Shown here: positions 53,301 to 64,000 of the stretch, in pieces | How positions within the stretch are numbered: position 1 is the stretch's first letter | How the letters are laid out: every line of letters begins with the position of its first letter | DNA from: Acanthaster planci | Taxonomy: Eukaryota > Echinodermata > Asteroidea > Valvatida > Acanthasteridae | Assembly: GCF_001949145.1 (NCBI RefSeq) | Contig: NW_019091368.1 | Coordinates: 372,029-436,028, forward strand | Direction: 5' to 3' | DNA length: 64,000 bases | The notes under the pieces: model-generated | The model's input: only the letters and a program-made list of their open reading frames with translations | Database searches by the model: none | What the model was told of the DNA's origin: nothing | Position numbers and translations under genes: made by a program

Positions 53301-53490
53301 AATAGCAGATCGTGACTAGGAAAATGTGCGTGTATTACACAGCCTTTGCGTTTAGCTGAGCTAATTTTCATGAATACCGCAACCAACTTCGTAAGCTTTC
53401 GATATTATACATCGTTGCGTCGGTGAGATTATAAGAAAATAGGAGAACAGAAAAAGAAACCAAATGATTATCCGAGTTGTCTTCGGCACA
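50371..53490. other. Intergenic, no gene recognised
   Basis: 51566-51775 is open for 69 codons directly after the acceptor-like CCTTTTTTTTCAG, beginning with ATG, but the peptide has no known motif. 51330-51520 and 52800-52950 are GC-richer. A C11 run is listed separately. Confidence 0.5.
51313..51323. repeat. C11 homopolymer
   Basis: Eleven C. Confidence 0.9.
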
Positions 53491-53492
53491 TT

Positions 53493-53550
53493 ATCCAGAA
53501 TGTGGCGAACTTTTGCATTCGCTGCTTCATCCAGAAAGTGCGAACTTTTT
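53493..53550. repeat. Short imperfect tandem duplication (36-bp period)
   Basis: ATCCAGAATGTGGCGAAC (53493-53510) recurs as ATCCAGAAAGT-GCGAAC from 53529, followed in both copies by a T run. Two copies only; intermediate sequence is not conserved. Confidence 0.6.
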
Positions 53551-55060
53551 TGAGAATGAGTCCTTGAACAGAGATTAATCTTGTGAGCAGGTTTGCCATG
53601 CTTACACATTAAAACGTGTTTTTAAATAGAAAACAACACGACTTGCCATTTCACCATTCCTAGATTTTTAACTATCGGAGCCACTCTGTAAGATAACTGA
53701 TGTGACGTAACGGTTAAGTTTTTGCCAACCATCGACAATGCAGATACCAGGATCGATGTAGTAACAATACTGCACTTCGAACATGTAGACTTCTTTCTCA
53801 CCTTTGGGTTGCTATCCAAGACTACCTGTCAGTAAAGTCCGTAGGAATTCTCGACATGGCTAGGATTGAAGCATTGGTAAAAGCATGGTCCGTCGAAATT
53901 ATAAAGAAGAAAATCTTTGTCGGTATGTGATGCGACTGTGATTCGAAGACAAATCAAGAACATATTTCACGCAGGCTATTCCCCTGTGGTGTATAAGTAA
54001 TATGACGAGCAAGAATGTTTTGAAGATAGGAATACGAACAAGAGAAGTAGATCGTTTCCACATGCAGGAATAAACGCTGAACCGTGATTGAGAAAAGCGA
54101 ACATCTGTTTGACACTGTTGTTTTGGAATTAGGTTTGATAATTTCGCCTCCAAAAAAAACACCTTTGGAGGAGACATTATCGTAATTTTCGAGTGAGGAA
54201 AGCAAACAGATTACAGATCTTTTCAAGAACACGCTTCGACCCAAACGACAGTTGAAGCACTGACTGTTGCCATTTTCCTCGCGAGTTTTCTTAGTCCTCT
54301 CGGTGTACACCTTTAATGCTGCACTGATTCCTGATTTTGGAAACTACTTTGGTTTTCTGTTCATTAGTTGTGACAGTGAATTAGTAAGAAATCCAGATAG
54401 TTATTTATTTATGCATTCTCCTGTATAGTGTTCGCATACAGGTCAAGCACTCATTCCTTAAACAGTCAGTTCATGGCACAGGATCATCATTATCATTTAT
54501 GTATAGTCTTGGGGGAGTACGTATGTAAATTTATAGACTTTTTAAAACTGCATGATGAGGAAGTTGATCGTTATAAAGATCACCGGCATTGCACGAATTG
54601 TAGGTGTTTTTACGTGCCCTGCTTTGCGGGGCGTAAATTACAAGAAAATACAGACTGTTTGCAAGTTTAACTGCATGGTATGAATATTAGTAACCGAAGA
54701 ACCCCCCCCCCACATTCGTGTAAGTCACGGGTCAATGAATTTAATATGAGGCATGATGACATCAGCTCGTGTCTTTGTTCTCCAAATCAGGGAGGGACGC
54801 TCGGAGTGTAGAAAGATGATGGGACGGTGCGCAGGTTTAAAACAGGTTTTTTTTTTTTAAAAGATGGGTGGTTAAGTTCATGATGACATTTATTTTTAGT
54901 GTTAGATCACTGAAAAGAACATTTCTAAATTAAGAGTGGTAGATTTTGTGGTTTGATTCAGTTCGCACCATGACTACACAAATGTGCACTCGGCTGAGAA
55001 GAAACAGGCGTTGAGTTTTCTCCTGACCTCTTCCCCGGCCCCTTGCGTTCAGTTCAAGCC
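53551..55060. other. Intergenic, AT-rich, no gene recognised
   Basis: No motif-bearing frame. A C10 run at 54702-54711 is the only conspicuous feature. Confidence 0.55.
54702..54711. repeat. C10 homopolymer
   Basis: Ten C. Confidence 0.9.
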
Positions 55061-55121
55061 TTTTTTGTTGTTCATGAATTAAAGCCTGTGTAATTTAACC
55101 ATCGGTTTCTTCGCTCCCCAG

Positions 55122-55322
55122 GCTGGTGTTGCGGACACTTTATATACAGTGTAATTTATTTCTTAGTGCTTTGTATTGACAGAGAACGAGGCTGAGTATA
55201 ATGTCTGGTTTGTGTAATTCTGATATGTCAAAATGAACACACGGCAGAAGGCTGTACGGGCGGGAAAGCTATAAATCAGATCAAGATGGACTTCTTGGTG
55301 TTAATAAAGAACGTGAAATAAA
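55122..55322 (+). other. Possible 3'-terminal exon (acceptor, short frame, two poly(A) signals)
   Basis: An acceptor-like TTTCTTCGCTCCCCAG ends at 55121. The frame from 55122 gives ten codons (A-G-V-A-D-T-L-Y-T-V) and TAA at 55152-55154. AATAAA follows at 55303-55308 and 55317-55322. It might be a last exon of a noncoding or alternative transcript, for instance one using the GTAAGT donor in the Six1/2 3' UTR, or chance. Confidence 0.2.
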
Positions 55323-57040
55323 ACGAGTTGGAGGCTAAATCTGAGAAATCATGAATGTTGTGTCTGTCGTATTGTAAATACCTTGTGTGGACGTGGTGAT
55401 TTTTTTTACGTCAATGGGGTGAAAGGGTCCCATGTCTCGCACTTTCTCGCATCTACTTATTCCAGAGCTGAGAGAATGTATGAGATTACAGGACATTGGG
55501 GGGGGATTTTTGCAATGTTTCACAGGCCAGTCACTGTGAGTTGACGTCTTCAGAAGAGGGGAAAATATCAAAAAGTGAAACATTCTTGTAATTGCTAAAC
55601 AAACTATTAAAGCTCTTGAAAATGTCTTCAAAAGGCATTATAAAGCGACGCATTATAATTTAGAGGGAAACATCAATTCCAAAATATAGTTCACATGCAA
55701 ACATTTTACCTTGCAAATAATGCGCACCATTATAAACATTTGTGATCCCGCCACACAAAGTGACAGACAGAACACATGGTGCACTTCGAGACGGCGCTTT
55801 TGCCCCTGTACATAAAGTCACACAGAGGGAATTATAATGCGTAGAAAATGGAGAGTCTTAAAAGGCGCTTGGCTGCTTCGCGGTGTTCCTTCATTACCGT
55901 AACACCTGAAATGAAGCACATTATTTTGGTCAGCGTGGATTCGCGTCACAATAGAACGAGCAAGTCTCAACAATTCAAGCCAGTGTGTTACATCAATGTC
56001 TTCAGTACCATACGCTGCCAAGTCTGTATGAAGGCCTATAGCTCCCAAGTTTTTTTTTTCATCGGAAATTGAGGTCAATTATCGTTCATTTCATCTCGGT
56101 CATCAATTTGCATATTTTTTCAACGTGTTACGAATTGTGATTCTTTACTTTCTTTCATGGGACCAATTTATTGCTCTTGACTATAAGCTCAGTTATAATA
56201 ATACACGAATAAAAGCCACAAGGTGTTGCGCGTTGCAGCTCTCATGTGATTTGTCCAGTGGTCCTGTTTTCCCTTGAAATTTCGCCATTTTTGATGTTTA
56301 TTGTTATGTTTGTTAACCCCTGCCTCTACTGAGCACTGCCGTGGATGCTGTGGGTACCTGTGAGCATATCCGGGGACAGAAAGATGGGGGGGGGATAATT
56401 TGACATACCCAAACAAAGCCTGTCCAACACGGCTGACTTGCTTAGCAGAATGCTAAGAGGAAGAGATGATGTTTAATTATTCATGTCGCAAAGCAAATCA
56501 TCCTCAACTGCATTTAGAATCCAAAAGGAGAAACGCTTGCTGTTTCTTTAATTCCACCCTAGTTCTAGTTGCTTTGCCTAAACAAATAGTTTTGTGCGTC
56601 CTTTTTTAGTATTTATTTCCTCATTCAACTGTTTTACCCAATTAATAATAATGCAGCTATGCGGTCCTATTTAGCATTGACGAAAAGGCATTGCACCAAA
56701 TTTTCTTTTTTTGGGGGGGGTGCTGTATGGGGTGCTGTTGTCAGATGCGACGAGTGTTATGGAATGTTTTGCCCACTGCTTGGGCAAAGGGAGGATGTTT
56801 TGGAGTATATATACACACAGAGACACTCAGGGAGAAAGGGCCCTTCGTTGTAAGTGTCGGGCGAGGGACCGATTGCTTGGTCACGTGGGCTCGTCATCAC
56901 ACCACTTTCAGATCGACAAGTCACGTTTTGGACCTGACGGACTCGGGACGCTTTGTGTGCCGTCCCACATTAAGCATGTCCTGGTCAAATACAGCTAAGA
57001 TTCTAACACCGAAATAATGGAATCCAAATAGGGGAGCGCT
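55323..57040. other. Intergenic, no gene recognised
   Basis: G8-G9 runs at 55498-55505, 56386-56394 and 56713-56720. Frames of up to 108 codons (56691-57017 +) are unrecognised. Confidence 0.5.
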
Positions 57041-57042
57041 TG

Positions 57043-57087
57043 GCCGCGAAACGCTCGGCAAGATCTGCCGCGAATTTGTCGGGCAAG
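57043..57087. repeat. Short CpG-rich tandem duplication (24-bp period)
   Basis: GCCGCGAAACGCTCGGCAAG (57043-57062) is followed by GCCGCGAATTTGTCGGGCAAG from 57067; two imperfect copies. Confidence 0.5.
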
Positions 57088-60000
57088 CTCATCAGCTAGT
57101 GTAAATTTGATTGCACACTCTGGCCGGTGCGATTTGTATTTCCGTGCATGTGTTTTTGGTTTTAACAGGAGGGGGTGAACAGAGAGATGAAGAAGGCAGC
57201 GCGCAAGTGACTCGAGCTGTTCTCCTCTTCGATTATTATCGGCGCTACTTATCTCTTATTCTGCATCGATGGCACTATCTTGTACAGCCATCTCCGAACC
57301 TGGGGGTTGGCTGGGTGAGTAGCCTGACAAAAACGGTTTCAAGAAAACGATGCTCTGATAGCATTTATTGGCGGGAAGACAAAAATGTTGATGAATGAGG
57401 ACGGAGCTAGACGAGGCTCATGCTAGGTTGGAAGTGGTTGATATTCTCTGTGTACAGTTTTTTTATTTTTTTATTTTTTTATCGGTGACAATGACAGAGC
57501 CCAAACAGCCGGGAAATACGCCGAGGAGAGACGGCATGAATCGGGCGCGCCGTGAACAACAAAAGAGTGGGGGAAAATTGCGTAGGGAGATGGTGCCGAG
57601 TAACCAGGAGACTCACTGGGGACAGACCGTACAGGGATGTCCTTAGGAATATTGCTCCTTTGTGCTCAACATACGAGAAGATTGAGTTCATCACACTGTG
57701 CATTTGAACTGTTAAGCTGTAAATGGGACACTTTTTCCGAAAGCCCTGATCGAAAACGTCATTTGCGAGAGGGGACTTGCTTTGGGAGTCCCGCAACCGT
57801 TTGTTCCAAATGATTATGTTTTGTATCATGTAATTGTTCATTCATCAGATTTGAGGTTATTTTGTTGATTGTATAATTTTGTAAGGTTTGGCCTCTAGTT
57901 GTTTTTGGTTCACTACAAATAGGCTGTGCATGCGTATCGATCACCCTTCTCATTTCTTACCGTCTATAGGACACACTCTGTTTGTCTGCATGCATGGGAG
58001 AGTTTATCATGGAGAGTGCTCAAAAATTCGAGGTCTTGGTTTTGCAGCAAATCAGTGACAATCACATGTAATAGATGCGTCCCCCATTGACTTGCTGATA
58101 GTAGAAAACCATTGTTATCAACGTTGTTTAATATTCCCGACGAAGTAATAAGACCGGCCAGTTTTGTCTTTCGCAAAAAAGACTATAGAAATGATTGTTT
58201 TTCTTGTTACTAGTTAATCATGTTCGGTCCTGAAAAGCTGTCGTTTCTCTCAAACTAATGCACTGGAAGTTAATCAGTCATTAACATCTTAATTGAATTT
58301 TGGATTTGTTGTTGCAGAAAAGCTATATCGACAAATACGAAGTCATTGGCGTCACATAATAGTGACTTTGCAAGTCTACCATTTTTCAATTTCTTTTTGA
58401 TGAAGTATATTTTAAGCTTACAGAGTAGTATATAAGTGCACAGTAGTTTCTTAAGACGCTCGGGATTCTAGACCTCTGTCGTCCAGGGAACAGACCATAT
58501 CGAGTCAATCCGCCGTGCGTCTATGTCTTATTTAACATTGACATGTAACACAGAGACATGTGTTAACTCAATTTACAAGCTCCAGAACAAATCCCTTGCA
58601 TGCAGCATGATTTAAAACCCAACCACCGCCAAGCGGGACAGAAAGGTGACGTCGAGCCAACCCACCAATAACCATGCGTGTCACGGCCAGGTTTTATTGT
58701 CTCCCGGTAGATAGCGATAGGGCCATGTCACACCAGGCCCGTTTTACCCCCTTTGAGGTTTGCTGGTGTAGGATTTCGACAGAGTTATGCCAGCCTGTTC
58801 TTCCGCGAAAGAAAAAAATTCCACGTTCCTTATCAAACAACTCCAGATTGGACCTGTTGGAAAGATGCCTTTGCAAAAATTGTCCACATACATACAGAAG
58901 GAAAACACTTTATTACGGTGTTGGCGAAAATGTTCACCAGTCAGTGTCACGCTGATATGCACTGAATATTCTCCATCACAGGCGAAAGTTTCACAAGGTA
59001 GGTTCAGCCATGTTCCTTCCTCCGTGGTTCAACCAGCGGAATTTAACAAGCATTGGCACACAAACTCAGCTGAGTGAACGACATGTGACACGTCATCAAC
59101 GTTATGGTACGCAGTACCTTTTGAGCATTATGTCTGTGAAGAAGAAACTTTGGTTCACATTGTAAACGGTGTGAAAACGAGAAAGACTTGAAGGCAAGGC
59201 AAGGAAGAATTACTCCAATAAGAAAGTACGTTTAATTGTTCCATCACAAGGGATTTTTCCTATGCCGTTTCAGTGTATGCAGAACTCTGTACTTTTCTAC
59301 TTCTCCATCCAGTGATACTGAGGCCACTCAAATCGCAGGCAAACGAAAGGGCGCTCAGAATAGCTTGGCATGAAGACAAATTTCAGTATTTTGTATTAAG
59401 AAACTTGAACAACGTGCACAATAGTCTCGTTACAATTCGTCTATGACGGCGCTAACCGTTCGACAGTACGGCGTCTCGGTCAGCTAGAATTCGACTACAT
59501 GCATACACAGTTAGACTGCCCTATACTCCATGTGGACCCTCACAGATGGATAGAATGGGCTTTTAAATTAAAAAAAGAAAATCAGGTTTCATGTGAAGGC
59601 CTACACATGTATTGTGGAATAATACACCTTTTCCTGAAGTCATGTTTTTCTCAACATTATTTGAAGTCCGTAATTGGATATACATGTACTATGAATTCCA
59701 TTTCAAATCTTTATTTGGGGTAAACTATTGCTTCTTGGAAAGCATAGAAACCACTTTCTTGGTTTTGAACCCCCCCCCATTTTTTTTGAGAATTGAAGGT
59801 CAGTGAACCTGGGAGCAATTCAGTTCGAAGTTTCGGTGCCATACAATGATGAGTCGGCTCCGGAATGTGATAAGATTACACGGGCATGTTCGTCTTGCTC
59901 CCCTGATAAAATACCCGTCAAGCTCTACTTCTAGCAAGACACCCTTTCCTTTCTAATTGGATAAACCACCGGTATCTAAACCAAGGAAAAAAGTACATGG

Positions 60001-60240
60001 TGCAGTCCAGAAATAATGTCCACAGCATGATTGGCAGCCCCCAGTTTGGGAAACGATGCTCTATATGGATGTACCGTGGAAACAAGTTGGGAATTGGGAC
60101 GGGATCCTCATACATAGGTGATGGGGAAATGTTTAGATATATTGCAGCGGATGATACATTATGCAACAGTTGGGTGAAAGACGGTAATGATAGCCAACGG
60201 ACTGTATAAGAGAGAAGGCAAGGTTGAGGGATAATCTAGC
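57088..60240. other. Intergenic, no gene recognised
   Basis: Frames of up to 120 codons without motifs. A T7A tandem repeat and a C9 run (59770-59778) are present. Confidence 0.5.
57458..57481. repeat. (TTTTTTTA)3 tandem repeat
   Basis: Three perfect 8-bp units. Confidence 0.9.
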
Positions 60241-63200
60241 GCTCCCCAAATGACTACACAATCATCCCGTCTGGGGGCCGCTCGTGCGATCCGGCGTGCG
60301 CGTGTACCTCGCCGAGTAACGATTAGTGCATTGAGTGCCCCTTGACGAGTACTGTTTGCGATACCGAGTCTCGGCTGGATAGAGAGACCTGCCAGCGGAC
60401 CTGGCCGGCTACGTGCAATGCATGCTATTATGCAAGAGGGGTAAGTGGTGCGGAGGGACATCAATCTCCCAAAGTGTCATCCCTTCCCGAAGTTTCTTTC
60501 TAAAATTCCAGATGGACGCAGTTCATCCCTCACCATTTGGGATTGTGGGAGCCGGGTCCTACTGATGAGCGTGTATTTTGAGGAGAAATACAGTGTAGAA
60601 GGAAAGATAGGATCCGCCTGTTTGCGATCCTAGGAAACCAGACAGAACAGACGTAAAGAGCGTCCGGAGTTCATCAACCTCAATATAAACAGCCAGCCCT
60701 TTCGTCTGAGACAAGAGACCGTTTTTCCCCCCACAGTTTGAAGAGAAGAGATTAGGGGTAATACGCTCGGTTTCATGATGGGTCAGCCAAAATTAATTGT
60801 CAAAGTAGTCCCCTAATCATGAGATCTCGGACAACGGCATAATCATAAACTACACCAGAACACGAACCGATGACTATGTACTTATACACCGTCAGCCTGC
60901 AGCAATGTTAACTTATTCACAGGTATTCAACAACCGTTTAGCATATGGAAAGAATCGCAATAATTATACACGCGTCATGCCGTATACCTACGATGCCCCC
61001 TTTTCTGTGAGGTGAATAGCTGTCATTTATGTGAGTTGGGCGGGAGAGTTGACATCGACATCAATAGGTCCCTCTTTAACGGGACAAAAGAACGGAGCAC
61101 AAACCCTGTATATAGAGGTGACAAGGTCAGGCAACGCTGCGGTCGTTGGGCTTTTTTACCGTAGTTTCACCGTTAGTTTCACCGAGCAATGTCCGCTTCC
61201 CGCAACCTCAACTAGCCGGGAAGAAGGAAAGACCCTCATTGAGCACAAATCACAAAGGTTCGATTATGTTTAATTTGGAATGTACACAGATACAAAAGCA
61301 GCCAACCGCAATGAAGGCGAACACCCCTTGAATTGTCATGTGTTGGTTCGTCCCAAGACAAAGGCGATATTAAACAACCATTAATCTTAACGGTGCGACT
61401 TTTAGTGAAAGTCAAAGGCTCCGTTTTGATGAGATGCTCACGAGTGTTCATAACAGCGAACCGGCCCAGTGATACTAATGAAGAGACGTTTTATGAGCCA
61501 AGAAGTTACGGAGATCAGCAGTGAAGTGGCCGGTAATTTCGCGTAATACCCACCCATCCCTCGAACCAGACGTAAACCCAAGGTGACAGGTCCGCGATTG
61601 TGTTGGTAATTACACTGTTCAATCTCCGACCAGCATGTGTAACCGCCGGACATCTTCTTGCCTTGCCTCCCTACTCCTCATCTTATAGACACGGTGGGCC
61701 GCTGGTGCACGGCCAGGCTACTTGCCACGGCCTCTCTCCTACGATGACATTGGCTCAGGTTAATAGGTAAGACATTCCTGGATCAAATAGACCAGGCGCA
61801 AAGGTGCAGCAGCATGTTCAACATTTCGGCTAACATCTAGGCTAATTGTGTCAGACAGCGCGGGGCTGAACAGCGTATGTGTACGGCCGGCCATTCTCAC
61901 GAAGTAACGGGAGACAGACCGATCGGGGCCCACTGTACGCGCATGACACACAACCCTCATTATGAGCAAGCGCATAACACGAACTCGTGGAGAGAACACC
62001 GTGCTTTGCACTTGGCCCAATCTCTGCGTTACCTGTGCACATCATTGTTTATATATTTAGGCATTTGTGTCTACAGCATAATGTACTTCTGATCCTGTCG
62101 ATGCAGACTGTTTGAAAAAAACAAAACACTGGGCTGAACTGTGGTTCAACCTGCTTCTGTTTACTAGAAGGGCCTCTGATATTTCTGATCCTATTCGTTA
62201 CCTTGTTCGTTAAGTGTACAGGCGTAGTGAGCATGCTTTTCCAGTCCTGTATACTGACATCTTGCAGCCTCCCGTGGCATTTTTATGCGATGTAATATGC
62301 AACAGAATTTGACAGTGCGGAAGGGGTACTGTGTTTAATTGTGCAGGTCTTTCAGGCGTTTGCTCGGTCCATGGGGACCTTTTTCTCAGGAAGGGTACGG
62401 ACTCTTTGATACAAGCAAGGCGTTACAAAGCAAGCTCTTCACTGAGCTTGGGAGGAAGGGGAAAATACTCTTTAGAAATGCAACAATGGCGACAGGTAGA
62501 ATGACCGGCCTGCAGTTGACAGAGTAATGCAAGATGTTTTACATTAAAGCGCGGGAAACAGCGTCTGGGCTGTGTGCTCGCGTGGTGGGGTCAAAAGTGG
62601 GCGGGGACCTATTATCGTTGGAAACTCCTCACATATGGAAAACATATCTCTGACGAGGCAATTTTCATAACTGCTAGGCGAAATTTTCTGCAATCAATTT
62701 TATTCCAGAGACCGTCGGTCCCGGTGGTGATATTTCATCTGTGCCTTGTGATTTCGGGTTCAGTGTGACGGCTGCCCGACTTTTCCTTCTGTCGAGAGGT
62801 GTCGAATTGGTCATATAATTTTCGTAAGCAGGGCGGCCAGCCCGAAGCTAAATAGCCCGGATTGGGTAAGCATTCACATTGAGTTCCCGCCTACTTTTCG
62901 CTTTAGCGTCACGCCTGCAACACCTCAGTTCAGCATCACCCCGACCACCTATCTGTCAGGAACGATTACTGGTGATGGCCTGGCCAGGGAATTTCCTCAG
63001 AAGGGGGAAAACTGGTTCATAAAGTAACACACTCGGGCCCGAGCACATTCAGGATGCCTGGTCGAGGCCCCGGCTCATGAAAATATGCCCCATGCTGGGA
63101 ACACTGCGCGTCGGGACGTGACTGCATAAAATACATCGGCATCAGCAAGTTATTGATTTATGTGGGACAGGAGTCAGATAACTTGGATATGTGTACCAAT

Positions 63201-64000
63201 GAACTAAATCTTGGGCTCAGCGGCCTTTAAGTCTGGAGAAGAGTTTGTGTGGCTGAATGTGTTAAAAAAAAGATGGGGGAGGTGCCATAAGTTCGGCGAC
63301 AGTTTGTTGTTTTCGATGACAGCATTATTAACGGCTGGTTCCCCGTATATCTTTCGAGAGGATAACCTTGGCTTCTGCAGTCTGTACGATTGTACATGTA
63401 CATGTACTCGATGAGTAGACTGTCAGCAAACTAGACTAGATTCGAGTCGCTTCTAGTGATTTCTCTTTTGTCCAGGTCAAGACTACTTTCACAACCCTTC
63501 AAATTTCATGCATCTGTTAAATTACCTCCAAACTCCACGACAGAGTTCTTTTCAATTCGTAAAATTACGACTTTTACAAGTTACAAACTACAACAGCATT
63601 TTGCAGGGCTGTGACGCTATGAACTTTTACATGGATAGTGTTTTTGTTGTTTTTGAAAAAATGTAATCATTCTCGCCTTTGCCGAAATGAAAATGAAAAG
63701 TGTTGTCGGTCAACCCTCAACTTCTGAGAAATTCTTGGAATTTTGGAAAGGTTGTCCCTTGCCATGCATACTGCGTGTGTGATAATAGTGAAAGCCTCCC
63801 ATGGCTGCTGACACGCAAACAGAAGACAACCTTCCTCTATCTCGTGCAGGGGGCAAACTTGGATATTAATCGGCCGTCGTAGACGGAGGCAGTCCCGCGT
63901 GCCATAAATCCAGCCAGGCAAATTCTCAAGTGTAAATATACATTTGTTACCTTTACTTTCTTTGTGGCGGTTTATTGAAATGATATTCCGGATAAACATT
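60241..64000. other. Intergenic, no gene recognised
   Basis: GC-richer patches at 60255-60420, 61660-61740 and 62800-63120. A small tandem TAGTTTCACCG duplication lies near 61162-61184, and a TGTACATGTACATGTAC run at 63391-63407. A - strand frame of 110 codons touches the window end (63667-63999) and cannot be judged; its peptide is not recognised. Confidence 0.45.

Overview
The window reads as nuclear DNA of a gene-poor, regulation-rich locus in a bilaterian animal. The only gene identified with confidence is a Six1/2-class (sine oculis) SIX-homeobox gene on the + strand. It has two coding exons (44823-45376 and 46715-47090), a consensus GT/AG intron of 1338 bp placed just after the homeodomain as in vertebrate SIX1, and a predicted protein of 309 residues. 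From memory, the exon-1 part differs from human SIX1 at only about nine of 185 positions, while the tail is divergent apart from a few short motifs. One Six1/2-type gene, compact introns and very short, TTAA-flanked DNA-transposon relics fit an invertebrate deuterostome (amphioxus, hemichordate or echinoderm). That placement is inference; the sequence alone does not name the species.

Layout: 1-33 is the 3' end of a tRNA (Val-like). 197-263 is a decayed tRNA-Gly(GCC). 841-900 has the full signature of a 3'-terminal coding exon of a + strand gene lying mostly upstream of the window, with a poly(A) signal at 955. Its short acidic Ser/Thr tail resembles the tail of PPM1A. PPM1A and PPM1B flank both human SIX clusters, so a Ppm1a/b neighbour would be expected here, but the match is very short. 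From about 1 to 44.4 kb I find no convincing gene. That span alternates AT-rich stretches with GC/CpG-richer islands (about 3.0-3.9, 6.1-6.5, 8.0-8.2, 11.2-12.2, 15.0-16.1, 18.1-18.7, 23.4-24.0, 28.4-28.9, 34.0-34.2, 34.9-35.3 and 39.9-40.6 kb). Several of these carry clusters of TAATTA-type homeodomain cores and are candidate cis-regulatory elements. 47.6-64 kb is similar.

Non-genic structure includes a well-supported 557-bp TTAA-flanked miniature inverted-repeat transposable element (31398-31954). There is an 81-bp inverted-repeat block rich in AGGTCA-like half sites (8749-8829) and a perfect RFX X-box palindrome just upstream of the Six1/2 promoter (44474-44486). Short tandem repeats and an excess of long C/G homopolymers (8-11 nt) are scattered throughout. 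The simplest reading is that most of the window is the regulatory territory of Six1/2 and perhaps of neighbouring Six genes outside it. I do not see a clearly novel multi-gene system.
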